A stretch of 64,000 nucleotides of DNA from Streptomyces tendae (GTDB lineage Bacteria > Actinomycetota > Actinomycetes > Streptomycetales > Streptomycetaceae): assembly GCF_014650435.1 (NCBI RefSeq), contig NZ_BMUY01000010.1, positions 1 through 64,000 on the forward strand, in the 5' to 3' direction. The notes beneath the pieces were generated by a model. The model made no database searches and was not told the DNA's origin. It saw only the letters and a program-made list of their open reading frames with translations. A program made the translations under genes and the position numbers. Numbering within the stretch: the first letter of the stretch is position 1; each line of letters opens with the position of its first letter. Shown here piece after piece: positions 50,374 to 59,454 of this stretch.

Positions 50374-51771
50374 ATGACCACAACCCTGGCTCCCACGGTC
50401 CCCATCGGGAAGGCCGCTGTCGGAGCCCTCGGCATACTGGCACTGTCCACCGGTGCCCTGGAGTCGGTGGTGTCACCGACGATCCCGCTCCTGGAACGCG
50501 AGCTGGACATGAGCCAGTCCGAGGGGGCGCTGCTCAGCATCGTCCTCCTCATCACCGGCGCGCTCATCACCCCGCTGGCGGGCAAGTTCGGTGACCGCTA
50601 CGGCGGCAAGAGGGTCCTCGTCCGGCTGATGGCGGTGGTCTCGGTCGGCGGCATGGTGTCCGCCCTTGCTCCGAACCTGCCCGTGCTGCTGGTCGGCCAG
50701 GTGCTGCAGGGCGCGATGATCGGCGCGCTGCCCCTGTCGTTCATCGTGGTACGCAAACACCTCCCTGCCGGGGAGTCCAAGGTGGCCATCGGCGTGGTCA
50801 GCGGACTCTTCGTCGGCGGGTCGATGGTCGGCATGCTGTCGGCCGGCCCGGTGGCGGAACAGCTCTCCCGGCACTGGATGTTCGCGCTGCCGACGATCGC
50901 GGTCATCGGGTCCACCATGCTCGTGAACAGGCTGATGCCGGCCGACCCACCGGGCCGGACGGACGGTGCCGGGATCGACTGGCCCGGTCTGCTGCTCCTG
51001 AGCGCGATGCTGGTCACCCTCATGCTCGTGCTCGCGCTGGCGCCCGAAGTCGGTTCGGCACCACTCGTGCTCGCCGCCCTGGTCGTCCTGCTGGCCGTCT
51101 TCGTCACCGCATGGGTGCGGGTCGAACGGCGGGCGGCCGCGCCGATGATCGACCTGAACATGCTGGCACGGCCCGCGATATGGAAGGCGTGCGTGCTGAC
51201 CTTCGTCATCTGCCTCGGCACCACGATGGCGGTCTACCTCGTCCCGCAGCTGCTCGACGAGCGCGGCGACGGCTACGGATTCCGGGCCAGCGCCACCGAG
51301 ATCGGCTTCTACCTGCTGCCCGGCGCCATCGCCGCGACGCTGGCCGGTCCGCTCGGCGGGATCGGCGACCGGCGCTTCGGCTCGCGCGCCGTGGTCAACA
51401 CCGGCGTCGTCATGATGGCCGTCGGCCTGCTCGCCGTCGCGGCCGTGCACACCGAGGTCTGGCACCTCGTCGTCGGCAAGGTGCTGATCGCCCTCGCGAA
51501 CGGCCTGTGCGTCACCGCGATGATGACCAGCACCGCCACCGCCGTCGACCCGGACGACACCGGCATCGCCACCAGCCTGATCCTGGTGAGCCGCGTGCTC
51601 GGCTCCGCCGTCGGCGGCCAGCTCGGCGGCGCTCTGCTCACCGCCGGAACCCCCTCCGGGTCGGAGGTCGCGGCCGAATCGGCCTACGTCACCGGCTTCG
51701 TCATCGCAGGCATCGTCGTCCTGCTGGCCCTCTTCGTCACCCGCACCATGAGCAAAGGAGTCAAAGCATGA
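50374..51771 (+). CDS. MFS transporter
   Basis: 465 residues, about 14 predicted membrane helices, DHA2/drug-resistance type: GDRYGGKRVLVR is the loop 2-3 motif. ATG at 50374 has GGAAAGGA five bases upstream; the ATG at 50356 (overlapping the previous stop) would add six residues. Coupled by a 4-bp overlap to the downstream FAD monooxygenase, which suggests removal of a drug or of the oxygenated product. Confidence 0.9.
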   Translation: MTTTLAPTVPIGKAAVGALGILALSTGALESVVSPTIPLLERELDMSQSEGALLSIVLLITGALITPLAGKFGDRYGGKRVLVRLMAVVSVGGMVSALAPNLPVLLVGQVLQGAMIGALPLSFIVVRKHLPAGESKVAIGVVSGLFVGGSMVGMLSAGPVAEQLSRHWMFALPTIAVIGSTMLVNRLMPADPPGRTDGAGIDWPGLLLLSAMLVTLMLVLALAPEVGSAPLVLAALVVLLAVFVTAWVRVERRAAAPMIDLNMLARPAIWKACVLTFVICLGTTMAVYLVPQLLDERGDGYGFRASATEIGFYLLPGAIAATLAGPLGGIGDRRFGSRAVVNTGVVMMAVGLLAVAAVHTEVWHLVVGKVLIALANGLCVTAMMTSTATAVDPDDTGIATSLILVSRVLGSAVGGQLGGALLTAGTPSGSEVAAESAYVTGFVIAGIVVLLALFVTRTMSKGVKA

Positions 51772-52961
51772 CCCGCACCGCACCGAGGCGCACCGTCCTG
51801 ATCTCCGGGGCCAGCATCGCCGGTCCCGCCCTGGCCTTCTGGCTCAACCGCCACGGATACGAGGTCACCGTGGTGGAGAAGGCCGGGACCCTGCGCAGCG
51901 GCGGCTACCCCATCGACGTACGCGGCACCGCCCTCGACGTCGTGGAGCGGATGGGAATCCTGCCGCAACTGCGCGACGCGCACATCGACCTGCGCCGGAT
52001 CACCTTCCTCGACGGGGACGGCGACGAGGTGACCTCGCTCCACCCGCACGCCGTCACCGGCGGGGTGACCGGACGGGACCTGGAGATACGGCGCGGCGAC
52101 CTGACCGACGCCCTGTACATGGCGGTCCGGGACGACGTGGAGTTCCTCTTCAACGACTCCGTCGACACCCTCGACCAGAACGAGCACGGAGTCGACGTCA
52201 CCTTCCACGGCGGCGGCAGTCGCCGGTTCGACCTGGTCTTCGGCGCGGACGGCATGCACTCGCGCACCCGCGAGACGCTGTTCGGCCCCGAGGAGCAGTT
52301 CCACCGCCATCTCGGCTACTGCTTCGCCGTGTTCACCATGCCCAACACCCTCGGCCTCTCCCACGAGACGGTGATGTGGAACACCCCGGGCAGGGCGGCG
52401 GCCGTCTACGCCGTGGGCGACGACGAGGAGGTCCACGCCTTCCTGAACTTCGCCCGGCCCGACCCGCCCTACGACGCCTTCGGCAACCCGGACGCCCAAC
52501 GGGCCCTGCTCGCCGACGTCTTCGCCGACGCCGGTTGGGAGGTCCCGGGCATCCTGGGCGCCCTCCACGACGCGGACGACGTGTTCTTCGACGCGGTCGG
52601 CCAGATCCGGATGCCGCGCTGGACCAGCGGCCGGGTCGCACTGCTGGGCGACGCCGCGTACGCGCCCTCGTTCCTCACCGGCCAGGGCACCAGCCTCGCC
52701 CTCGTCGGCGCCTACATGCTCGCCGGGTCCCTCGCCGGCCGGGACCACGCCGAGGGCTTCGCCGCGTACGAGCACGCCACCCGTGACTTCGTGACCCTGA
52801 ACCAGGACCTGGTCGGCGAGGGCGGCGCCACCCTCTTCCCGACCACCGCCCAGGCCCTGGACCAGCGCAACGCCCGCCTGCGCGACCTCAGCGCCATGCC
52901 CGCCCCGGAACCCCGCCCGGCCCACTCGGCCCTGACGCTGCCGCCCTTCGGCGGCCGCTGA
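51768..52961 (+). CDS. FAD-dependent aromatic monooxygenase (TetX-like)
   Basis: 397 residues, group A flavin monooxygenase. N-terminal FAD fold ISGASIAGPALAFWLNRHGYEVTVVE, DG-type motif FGADGMHSRTRE, and the ribityl-binding GRVALLGDAAYAPSFLTGQGTSLAL. Proteins of this subgroup hydroxylate drugs such as tetracycline or aromatic substrates. Preceded by AAAGGAG inside the MFS gene end, with ATGA overlap. Last gene of the six-gene operon. Confidence 0.92.
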   Translation: MTRTAPRRTVLISGASIAGPALAFWLNRHGYEVTVVEKAGTLRSGGYPIDVRGTALDVVERMGILPQLRDAHIDLRRITFLDGDGDEVTSLHPHAVTGGVTGRDLEIRRGDLTDALYMAVRDDVEFLFNDSVDTLDQNEHGVDVTFHGGGSRRFDLVFGADGMHSRTRETLFGPEEQFHRHLGYCFAVFTMPNTLGLSHETVMWNTPGRAAAVYAVGDDEEVHAFLNFARPDPPYDAFGNPDAQRALLADVFADAGWEVPGILGALHDADDVFFDAVGQIRMPRWTSGRVALLGDAAYAPSFLTGQGTSLALVGAYMLAGSLAGRDHAEGFAAYEHATRDFVTLNQDLVGEGGATLFPTTAQALDQRNARLRDLSAMPAPEPRPAHSALTLPPFGGR

Positions 52962-52962
52962 C

Positions 52963-53032
52963 TCCGCTCGGTTCTCCAAGCGCCGTTGCCCGAGCGGAAG
53001 GCCCCGGTCACCCCACGAGGGCGGCCGGGGCC
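52963..53032. terminator. Terminator hairpins after the six-gene operon
   Basis: TCCGCTCGG at 52963-52971 pairs with 52990-52998, and GGCCCCGG at 53000-53007 pairs with 53025-53032. The remaining bases up to 53274 hold no gene and must contain the promoter of the MMPL operon. Confidence 0.65.
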
Positions 53033-53274
53033 GCCCCGACGAACCCGGCCCACGCCGCCCGGCGGGGCGGGCAGGACGGGCTGGGCGGAGTGCGAGGTTC
53101 CTGGGAATCCGGCCACACGGGTGCCGGTAATGCCCGTTTCCTCCGCGTAGTGGCCCGTGGTGCACCTGGGGGCTCTCAGGAAGCTCCCAGGATCTCTCCG
53201 GGGGCGGTGAGGGAGGGCTGTCAGCGTCGCGCTCAGAACTTCTGTGAGCCTCGACCTGACTTGGGAGCCCTTCC

Positions 53275-55518
53275 GTGGCGACATTCCTCTCCCGGCTCGG
53301 CCGGTTCTCCTTCCGGAGGCGCCGGCTCGTCGCGCTGCTGTGGGTGGCACTGCTCGTGGGTGCGGGGGTGCTCGCCGGGCGCGCCCCGGCCGCGCCGCCG
53401 AACGACTTCTCCATGCCCGGCACCGAGGCCCAACAGGCATACGACCTGCTGGAGGAGAGCTTCCCCGAACTGAACGCCGACGGCGCCACCGCCCGTGTGG
53501 TGTTCCGCGCCGAGGAAGGCAGGGTCACCGATCCCGAGGCGCGCACGGCGATCGGGGAGACGGTCCGGGCCCTCGGGGACGGTCCGGAAGTCGAACGGGT
53601 CACCGATCCCTTCGCCACCCGGTCCGTGAGCGAGGACGGGTCCACCGCCTACGCCCAGGTCTCCTACGGGGTGTCCGCCGCCGAGCTGGAGGAGGACTCC
53701 CGCAGCGCGTTGCAGGAGACCGTGGACAAGGCCGCCTCGCCGGACCTTTCCGTCGAGGCGGGCGGCAACGCCGTCGAGGCCAGGGCCGCCGGGCACTCCT
53801 CGGAGGCCGTCGGGCTCGCGGTGGCGGCCGTGGTGCTCGTCGTCACGTTCGGATCGCTGCTCGCGGCCGGGCTGCCCCTGCTGACCGCCGTGCTCGGGGT
53901 CGGCATCGGCGCGCTGACCATCAAGGCGCTGGCCGCGCCGCTGGGCCTCGGCGCCACCACGACCAGCCTCGCCGTGATGATCGGACTGGCCGTGGGCATC
54001 GACTACGCCCTGTTCGTGGTCTCCCGCTACCGGGCCGAACTCGCGCACGGCCGTGACCGGACGGAGGCCGCCGGGCACGCGGTGGGCACCGCGGGATCGG
54101 CGGTCGTGTTCGCCGGGCTCACCGTGGTCATCGCCCTGGCGGGGCTGTCCGTGGTGGGCATCCCGATGCTGACCCAGATGGGCCTCGCCGCGGCCGGCAC
54201 GGTCGTCGTCGCCGTCCTGATCGCCGTCACCCTCGTCCCCGCGCTCCTCGGGCTCTGCGGCCGCCGGATCGGTCCCGCCGCCCGTCCCCGGCGAGGGAAG
54301 CGGGCGACCGGCCCGGGCCCGCGGCCGGGCATGGGCGTGCGCTGGGCCCGGTTCGTCGTCCGCCGTCCGGTCGCCGTGCTCCTCGGTGGAACCGCGCTGC
54401 TCGGTGTCGTCGCGCTGCCCGCCGCCTCCCTGGAGATGGGCTTGCCCGGGGACGACAGCAAGCCCGTCTCCACCACCCAGCGCCGTGCCTACGACCTGAT
54501 CGCCGACGGCTTCGGACCGGGCTACAACGGCCCGCTCACCGTGGTCGTCCAGGCCGATGACGCGGGCGACGGCGCGGGCGACGACGGCAGCGTCGTTCAG
54601 GCCGCGAAGGACCTCGCCGGGCGGATCGACGGCCGCGAGGACGTCAGCGCCGTCGGACCGCCCCGGCTCAGCGCCTCCGGCGACACCGCCGTACTGAACG
54701 TCGTACCGGACGCGTCGCCCAGCAGCACCGAGACCGCCGACCTCGTCCACGAACTGCGTGACCCGGAACTCGCGCGGGCCGGCGACGCGCGGGTGCTCGT
54801 CACCGGAACGACCGCGATGAACGCGGACGTCTCGCAGAAGCTGTCCGACGCGCTCCTGCCCTACCTGGCGCTCGTGGTCGGTCTGGCGTTCCTGCTGCTC
54901 ATCGCCGTCTTCCGGTCCCTGGCCGTCCCGCTCAAGGCGGCCCTCGGCTTCCTGCTGTCGGTGCTGGCCGGGCTTGGCGCGGTGGTCGCCGTCTTCCAGT
55001 GGGGGTGGCTGGGGTCCGTGCTCGGCGTCACCGAGCCGGGGCCGATCGTGTCGATCATGCCCATCTTCATGGTCGGCGTCGTCTTCGGCCTCGCCATGGA
55101 CTACGAGGTGTTCCTGGTGACCCGGATGCGCGAGGCGTACGTCCACGGGCAGTCGCCGAAGGAGTCGGTGGTCAGCGGGTTCGAGCACAGCGCGCGGGTG
55201 GTCACCGCCGCCGCCGTGGTCATGGTCTCGGTGTTCGCCGCGTTCCTGGGGTCCGAGGAACAAATCCTCAAGACGATCGGATTCGGGCTCGCGGCCGCCG
55301 TTCTCCTCGACGCCTTTGTCGTGCGGATGACGCTCGTCCCCGCCGTACTCGCCCTCCTGGGCCGGAGCGCCTGGCGGCTGCCCCGGTGGCTGGACCGGCT
55401 CGTGCCCGACCTCGACGTCGAGGGCGAGCGGCTGACGCGCGCGGCGGACGGGGGCGCGGCCGAGGCGAGCGGAGACGAACCCGTCGGTGCCGCCGCGGGT
55501 CCCCTCCCCGGCAAGTGA
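53275..55518 (+). CDS. MMPL/RND family membrane transporter
   Basis: 747 residues, actinobacterial MMPL transporter. Two repeats, each with one helix, a large outside domain (about 40-185 and 380-510) and five helices. The proton-relay Asp-Tyr pairs are visible in GLAVGIDYALFVVSRYR and FGLAMDYEVFLVTRMR. It likely exports lipids or drugs. GTG start with GGGAG-type site upstream. Followed by a membrane protein and a two-component system that may sense the same envelope stress. Confidence 0.94.
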   Translation: MATFLSRLGRFSFRRRRLVALLWVALLVGAGVLAGRAPAAPPNDFSMPGTEAQQAYDLLEESFPELNADGATARVVFRAEEGRVTDPEARTAIGETVRALGDGPEVERVTDPFATRSVSEDGSTAYAQVSYGVSAAELEEDSRSALQETVDKAASPDLSVEAGGNAVEARAAGHSSEAVGLAVAAVVLVVTFGSLLAAGLPLLTAVLGVGIGALTIKALAAPLGLGATTTSLAVMIGLAVGIDYALFVVSRYRAELAHGRDRTEAAGHAVGTAGSAVVFAGLTVVIALAGLSVVGIPMLTQMGLAAAGTVVVAVLIAVTLVPALLGLCGRRIGPAARPRRGKRATGPGPRPGMGVRWARFVVRRPVAVLLGGTALLGVVALPAASLEMGLPGDDSKPVSTTQRRAYDLIADGFGPGYNGPLTVVVQADDAGDGAGDDGSVVQAAKDLAGRIDGREDVSAVGPPRLSASGDTAVLNVVPDASPSSTETADLVHELRDPELARAGDARVLVTGTTAMNADVSQKLSDALLPYLALVVGLAFLLLIAVFRSLAVPLKAALGFLLSVLAGLGAVVAVFQWGWLGSVLGVTEPGPIVSIMPIFMVGVVFGLAMDYEVFLVTRMREAYVHGQSPKESVVSGFEHSARVVTAAAVVMVSVFAAFLGSEEQILKTIGFGLAAAVLLDAFVVRMTLVPAVLALLGRSAWRLPRWLDRLVPDLDVEGERLTRAADGGAAEASGDEPVGAAAGPLPGK

Positions 55519-55553
55519 CCTCCCGCTCTCCCCTCGTGCACAGGAGCCCAGCC

Positions 55554-57068
55554 ATGTCCGCACCCACTCCGCGTCCCTCCCTGCCCGCGTGGCGCCACGT
55601 CCTGGCAGGCGCCCTGGCCGTCGTGGCCGCCCTCGCCGTCATGGCCGCCACCGCCTGGGCCGCGCTGGCCCTCCTCGGCGCCGGCGGCGCCGCACCGGTC
55701 TCCCGGCTGGTGCCGACGCTGCTGAGCCTGGCCGTCGGCGGCGGCGTCACCCTGGAATCGGCCGCCGAGTCCGGGGCCTCCGTGGGCGGGGGAGGGGGAC
55801 TCGCCGGGCTGCTCGGCGGGGGCGAGGGTGGTCTCAGCATCTCGTTGACCGGGCAGGCGGCGTTGACGCCCCTGACCCTGACCTTCCTGGGCACGGTCGT
55901 ACTGGCGACGGCGTTCTTCCGGCCGTTGCGCCGCAGGGCGCGGCCCACCCCGGCGATGCTGTGGGCGCGTGGCGGCGGCGCGCTGGTGACCTCGGCGGTG
56001 GCGCTGCCGGTGTGCGCGGTCCTGGCGACGGGCACCGCCCGGCTGCCGCAGAGCGTGCAGGACCGGATGGGCGAGCGCGCCGGGTCGGGCGGCGCGGGCG
56101 GGCCAGGCGGATTCGGCGGAGGGTTCGGAGGTGGCGGAGGGCTCGGCGGTGGCGGTGGTGGCCTCGCTTCGGGGCTGTCCTCGGTGAGTTTCCGGACCGA
56201 CGTCGTCGCCACGGTGTTCCTCGGCATCCTGGGAGTGGCCACCGTTCTCGCGGTCGGCTGCCTCGCCGCGCGTCGGACCACCCTGCCACGCCCCCTCGCC
56301 CTGAGCGGGCTCCGGACGAAGTGGAACGCCGTCCTGTCCACCCTCACGGGGACCGCGGTCGTGCTGTGCTGCGCTGTCACGGCCGTCGCCGTCCTCGCCG
56401 GTGCCGCCGCACTGACCGGCCGGGACCGGGCCGCCGAGGCCGCCGGTGTGCTGCTGCTCGCCGGGCCCAACCTGATCGCCGCCGTGCTCACCGCGGGAAC
56501 CGGCACCTCGTGGCAGGCCGCGGTCGAGCGACTGCGGCCGGAGGGCGGCGGGATGCTCGGCATGCTCGGCGGCGGACGGCAGGACGGAGCGGCGGGCGGG
56601 GACCGGTCCGTGGACCTCGGTCACTGGGCGGGCGCGGGTGTGCCGCTGTGGGCGGCCGGACTGCTGCTCGCGCTGCTCCTGCTGCTCGCCGCCGGATACG
56701 TCGCCGCCGCCCGCACGCCGGCCCGCACCCCGCGCCAGGACGCCGACTCCCTCCTGGACCGGCACACGGACACCGCCCTGCGCATGGGCGTCGCGGTCGG
56801 CGTCGCGACGTTCGTGCTCCCCTTCCTCGCGCGCGGCTCGGTGCGGATCGGCGTCGGCCTCCTGGGCCGGGAGATGGGCGGCCTCAGCGCCGGGCTCGAG
56901 TCCGACACCCGGCTGTCCGCCCTCACGGCGTTCGTCGTGGCCGCCCTCGCCTCGTACGCCGGAAGCCGCCTGTACGGGCGGCGGGCACGGCGCCGTGAAC
57001 GCCCGGCGGGAAAGGCCCCCGTCCCCGCACCCCGACGGCGCGCCGTCCCGTCCGACTCGGCCTCCTGA
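55554..57068 (+). CDS. Streptophobe-family integral membrane protein
   Basis: 504 residues with about ten hydrophobic segments and very long Gly-rich outside loops (about 80-105 and 175-205). This design, with the RTKWNAVLST and LAGPNLIAAVLTAGTG segments, marks the Streptomyces-specific streptophobe family, whose function is unknown. AGGAG precedes the ATG. It lies 35 bases after the MMPL gene and 60 before the response regulator, in one apparent operon. Confidence 0.8.
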   Translation: MSAPTPRPSLPAWRHVLAGALAVVAALAVMAATAWAALALLGAGGAAPVSRLVPTLLSLAVGGGVTLESAAESGASVGGGGGLAGLLGGGEGGLSISLTGQAALTPLTLTFLGTVVLATAFFRPLRRRARPTPAMLWARGGGALVTSAVALPVCAVLATGTARLPQSVQDRMGERAGSGGAGGPGGFGGGFGGGGGLGGGGGGLASGLSSVSFRTDVVATVFLGILGVATVLAVGCLAARRTTLPRPLALSGLRTKWNAVLSTLTGTAVVLCCAVTAVAVLAGAAALTGRDRAAEAAGVLLLAGPNLIAAVLTAGTGTSWQAAVERLRPEGGGMLGMLGGGRQDGAAGGDRSVDLGHWAGAGVPLWAAGLLLALLLLLAAGYVAAARTPARTPRQDADSLLDRHTDTALRMGVAVGVATFVLPFLARGSVRIGVGLLGREMGGLSAGLESDTRLSALTAFVVAALASYAGSRLYGRRARRRERPAGKAPVPAPRRRAVPSDSAS

Positions 57069-57128
57069 GAACCCTGTGATCTCCTGGTGAACCCCCGAGC
57101 AGACATCCCGAGAAGGCGAACCACGACC

Positions 57129-57878
57129 ATGGCGGCACCGACACCCCCCTCGCGCCCGGCGGGCCGCACGGACCACCTGCTCGTCGTGGACGACGAGCCC
57201 ACCGTCCGGGAACTGCTGCGCACCGCCCTGCGCTACGCCGGGTTCGACGTCGACGCGGCCGCCACCGGCGGGGAGGCCCTCGACCTCGCCGCACGGCGCA
57301 CGCCGGACCTCGTCCTGCTCGACGTGATGCTCCCGGACATGGACGGCTTCGAGGTGATCCGCCGCCTGCGCGCCCAGCCCCGCTCGTCGCAGCCGGGGCG
57401 GGGCGGCGACGTCCCGGTCCTCTTCGTCACCGCGCGCGAGGACCGCCAGGACCGGCTGCACGGACTGCGCCTCGGCGGGGACGACTACGTCACCAAACCC
57501 TTCGACCTGGAGGAACTGATCGCCCGCATCCACGCCGTACTGCGCCGCACCCGGGGCGAGACGCCGCTCCGCCTCACGGTCGGCGACCTGGTCCTCGAAC
57601 CCGACAGCCACCACGTCACCCGGGCGGGCCGCACCGTACGGCTCTCACCGACCGAGTTCCGCCTGCTGCACTTCCTGGTCGCCAACGCCGGGCGGACCAT
57701 GACCAAGGCTCAGATCCTGGACAGCGTCTGGGAGTACGACTTCGGCGGCGACCCCAGCATCGTCGACACCTACATCAGCTATCTGCGCCGCAAGCTCGAC
57801 GGCGTCGACGCCGACGGGCCCAGACTCATCCACACCGTCCGCGGCGTCGGCTACGTCGTCCGCGAGCCGCGGTCGTGA
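57129..57878 (+). CDS. OmpR-family response regulator
   Basis: 249 residues. Receiver domain at about 15-140 with acidic pair VVDDEP, phospho-Asp in LLDVMLPDMDG, Thr/Ser in FVTARE and Lys in YVTKPFD; winged-helix DNA-binding domain at about 150-245 (LSPTEFRLLHFLV, VDTYISYLRRKL, RGVGYVVR). The receiver has a small insertion (SSQPGRGGD) between beta 4 helices. ATG at 57129, with AGAAGGCGA upstream. Overlaps the kinase gene by 4 bp. Confidence 0.94.
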   Translation: MAAPTPPSRPAGRTDHLLVVDDEPTVRELLRTALRYAGFDVDAAATGGEALDLAARRTPDLVLLDVMLPDMDGFEVIRRLRAQPRSSQPGRGGDVPVLFVTAREDRQDRLHGLRLGGDDYVTKPFDLEELIARIHAVLRRTRGETPLRLTVGDLVLEPDSHHVTRAGRTVRLSPTEFRLLHFLVANAGRTMTKAQILDSVWEYDFGGDPSIVDTYISYLRRKLDGVDADGPRLIHTVRGVGYVVREPRS

Positions 57879-59440
57879 AGCGGCTCCGCCCGGTGCCGCC
57901 CGCGGCGTGGCTGGGCCGGATGTCGCTGCGCACCCGCCTGCTGTGCCTGTCCGTCGCGCTCGTCGCCGTCGGTCTGCTCGGCACCGGCCTGCTCGTCACC
58001 ACCGCCCTGCACGGCTACCTCCAGGACCGGGTGGACGACCGGCTCGCCCTCACCGGACGGATCGCCTCCCGGCTGTCCCCGCCGTCCGGCACCGACACCC
58101 CGCCGGGCGTGCGCGCCCTCGGCGTGCTCGGCGACACCACGGTGACCTATGTGGACGACGCCGGGGCCGCCCGCCGGAGCTTCGACGCGAGCACCGCGCC
58201 CCCGGGCGGCGGTCCCGACCTGCCCCGCCTCGGCCGTGCGGCCGTCCTCGAGCACGGCGGCCGGCCCTTCACCGTGCCGGCCCGGGACGGCGAACACGAC
58301 TGGCGGGTCGTCGCCCTGACCCAGGCCGACCAGGTCTTTCCGCCGCAACTCTCCGGGGCCGGCGGATCCGTCGTCGTGGCCACCTCCATGGAGGAGGTCG
58401 ACCGCACGATCACCAAGACCCGGAACCTCTCCCTGACCGCGGGCCTCGCCCTGCTCGCGGTCCTGGGCGTCGCGGGCTGGTTCGCGGTGCGCTCCGGGCT
58501 GCGCCCCCTCACCCGGATCGAGGAGACCGCGACCGCGATCACGTCCGGCGACTACTCCCACCGCGTCCCCGAACCGGCCGCCCCGCACACCGAGGTGGGA
58601 CGCCTGACCACCTGCCTCAACCAGATGCTGGACCGGATCGACACGGCCTTCCGGGCCCGTACCGAGGCCGAGGCGAGAACCCGCCGCTTCTTCGCCGACG
58701 CCAGCCACGAACTGCGCACGCCGCTCGTCGGTATCAAGGGCTACACCGACCTGCACCGCATGGGAGCCACGCCCACCCGCGAGGACGTCGACCGGACGAT
58801 GACCCGCATCGCCGAGGAGGCCGAACGCCTCACCCGGCTCGTCGAGGAGATGTTCCTTCTCGCCCGCCTCGACGAGGACGCCGCGGGCGCGGACGGCGGC
58901 CCGGACACCGCCCGGGAACCCGCCTTCGCCCTCGACCTCGCGCCCATGGACCTGCGCACCCTGGCCGCCGACGCCCTGCGCGACGTACGCGCCCTGGACC
59001 GCACGCGCCCGGTGACCCTGACGGGACCCGGCGGCGGAAAGCCCGCCACCGCCCCCGCCCTCGCCGACGAGGCCCGGCTGCGCCAGGTCGTCACCAACCT
59101 GATCGGCAACGCCGTCACCCACACCCCTCCGGGCACCGCCGTCCGCATCGGCGTCGGCACCGCGGGCCGGCACGCCGTCCTGGAGGTCGCCGACGAAGGT
59201 CCCGGCCTCACCGCCGCCGAACGCGCCCGCGTCTTCGACCGCTTCTACCGCACCGACGACTCCCGCACCCGCGCCACCGGCGGTTCCGGCCTCGGCCTCG
59301 CCATCGCCCACGCCCTGGTCACCGCGCACACCGGCCGCATCACCCTCGACACCGCCCCCGGCCGGGGCTGCACCTTCCGCATCCTGCTGCCCCTGTCCGA
59401 CGACCCGCCACCGGCCCCGGGCGTCGACCCGACCACCTGA
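57875..59440 (+). CDS. Sensor histidine kinase
   Basis: 521 residues, GTG start. A first membrane helix (about 25-50), an outside sensor (about 50-185) and a second helix (about 187-208) are followed by HAMP, the H-box DASHELRTPLVGIKGYTD, N-box NLIGNAVTHTPPG and G-boxes DEGPGL and GGSGLGLAIA. This is the common actinobacterial CseC/TrcS-like plan. It phosphorylates the regulator encoded just upstream; the MMPL and streptophobe genes in the same operon are plausible targets. Confidence 0.94.
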   Translation: MKRLRPVPPAAWLGRMSLRTRLLCLSVALVAVGLLGTGLLVTTALHGYLQDRVDDRLALTGRIASRLSPPSGTDTPPGVRALGVLGDTTVTYVDDAGAARRSFDASTAPPGGGPDLPRLGRAAVLEHGGRPFTVPARDGEHDWRVVALTQADQVFPPQLSGAGGSVVVATSMEEVDRTITKTRNLSLTAGLALLAVLGVAGWFAVRSGLRPLTRIEETATAITSGDYSHRVPEPAAPHTEVGRLTTCLNQMLDRIDTAFRARTEAEARTRRFFADASHELRTPLVGIKGYTDLHRMGATPTREDVDRTMTRIAEEAERLTRLVEEMFLLARLDEDAAGADGGPDTAREPAFALDLAPMDLRTLAADALRDVRALDRTRPVTLTGPGGGKPATAPALADEARLRQVVTNLIGNAVTHTPPGTAVRIGVGTAGRHAVLEVADEGPGLTAAERARVFDRFYRTDDSRTRATGGSGLGLAIAHALVTAHTGRITLDTAPGRGCTFRILLPLSDDPPPAPGVDPTT

Positions 59441-59454
59441 CCCACCGCCGGGCG

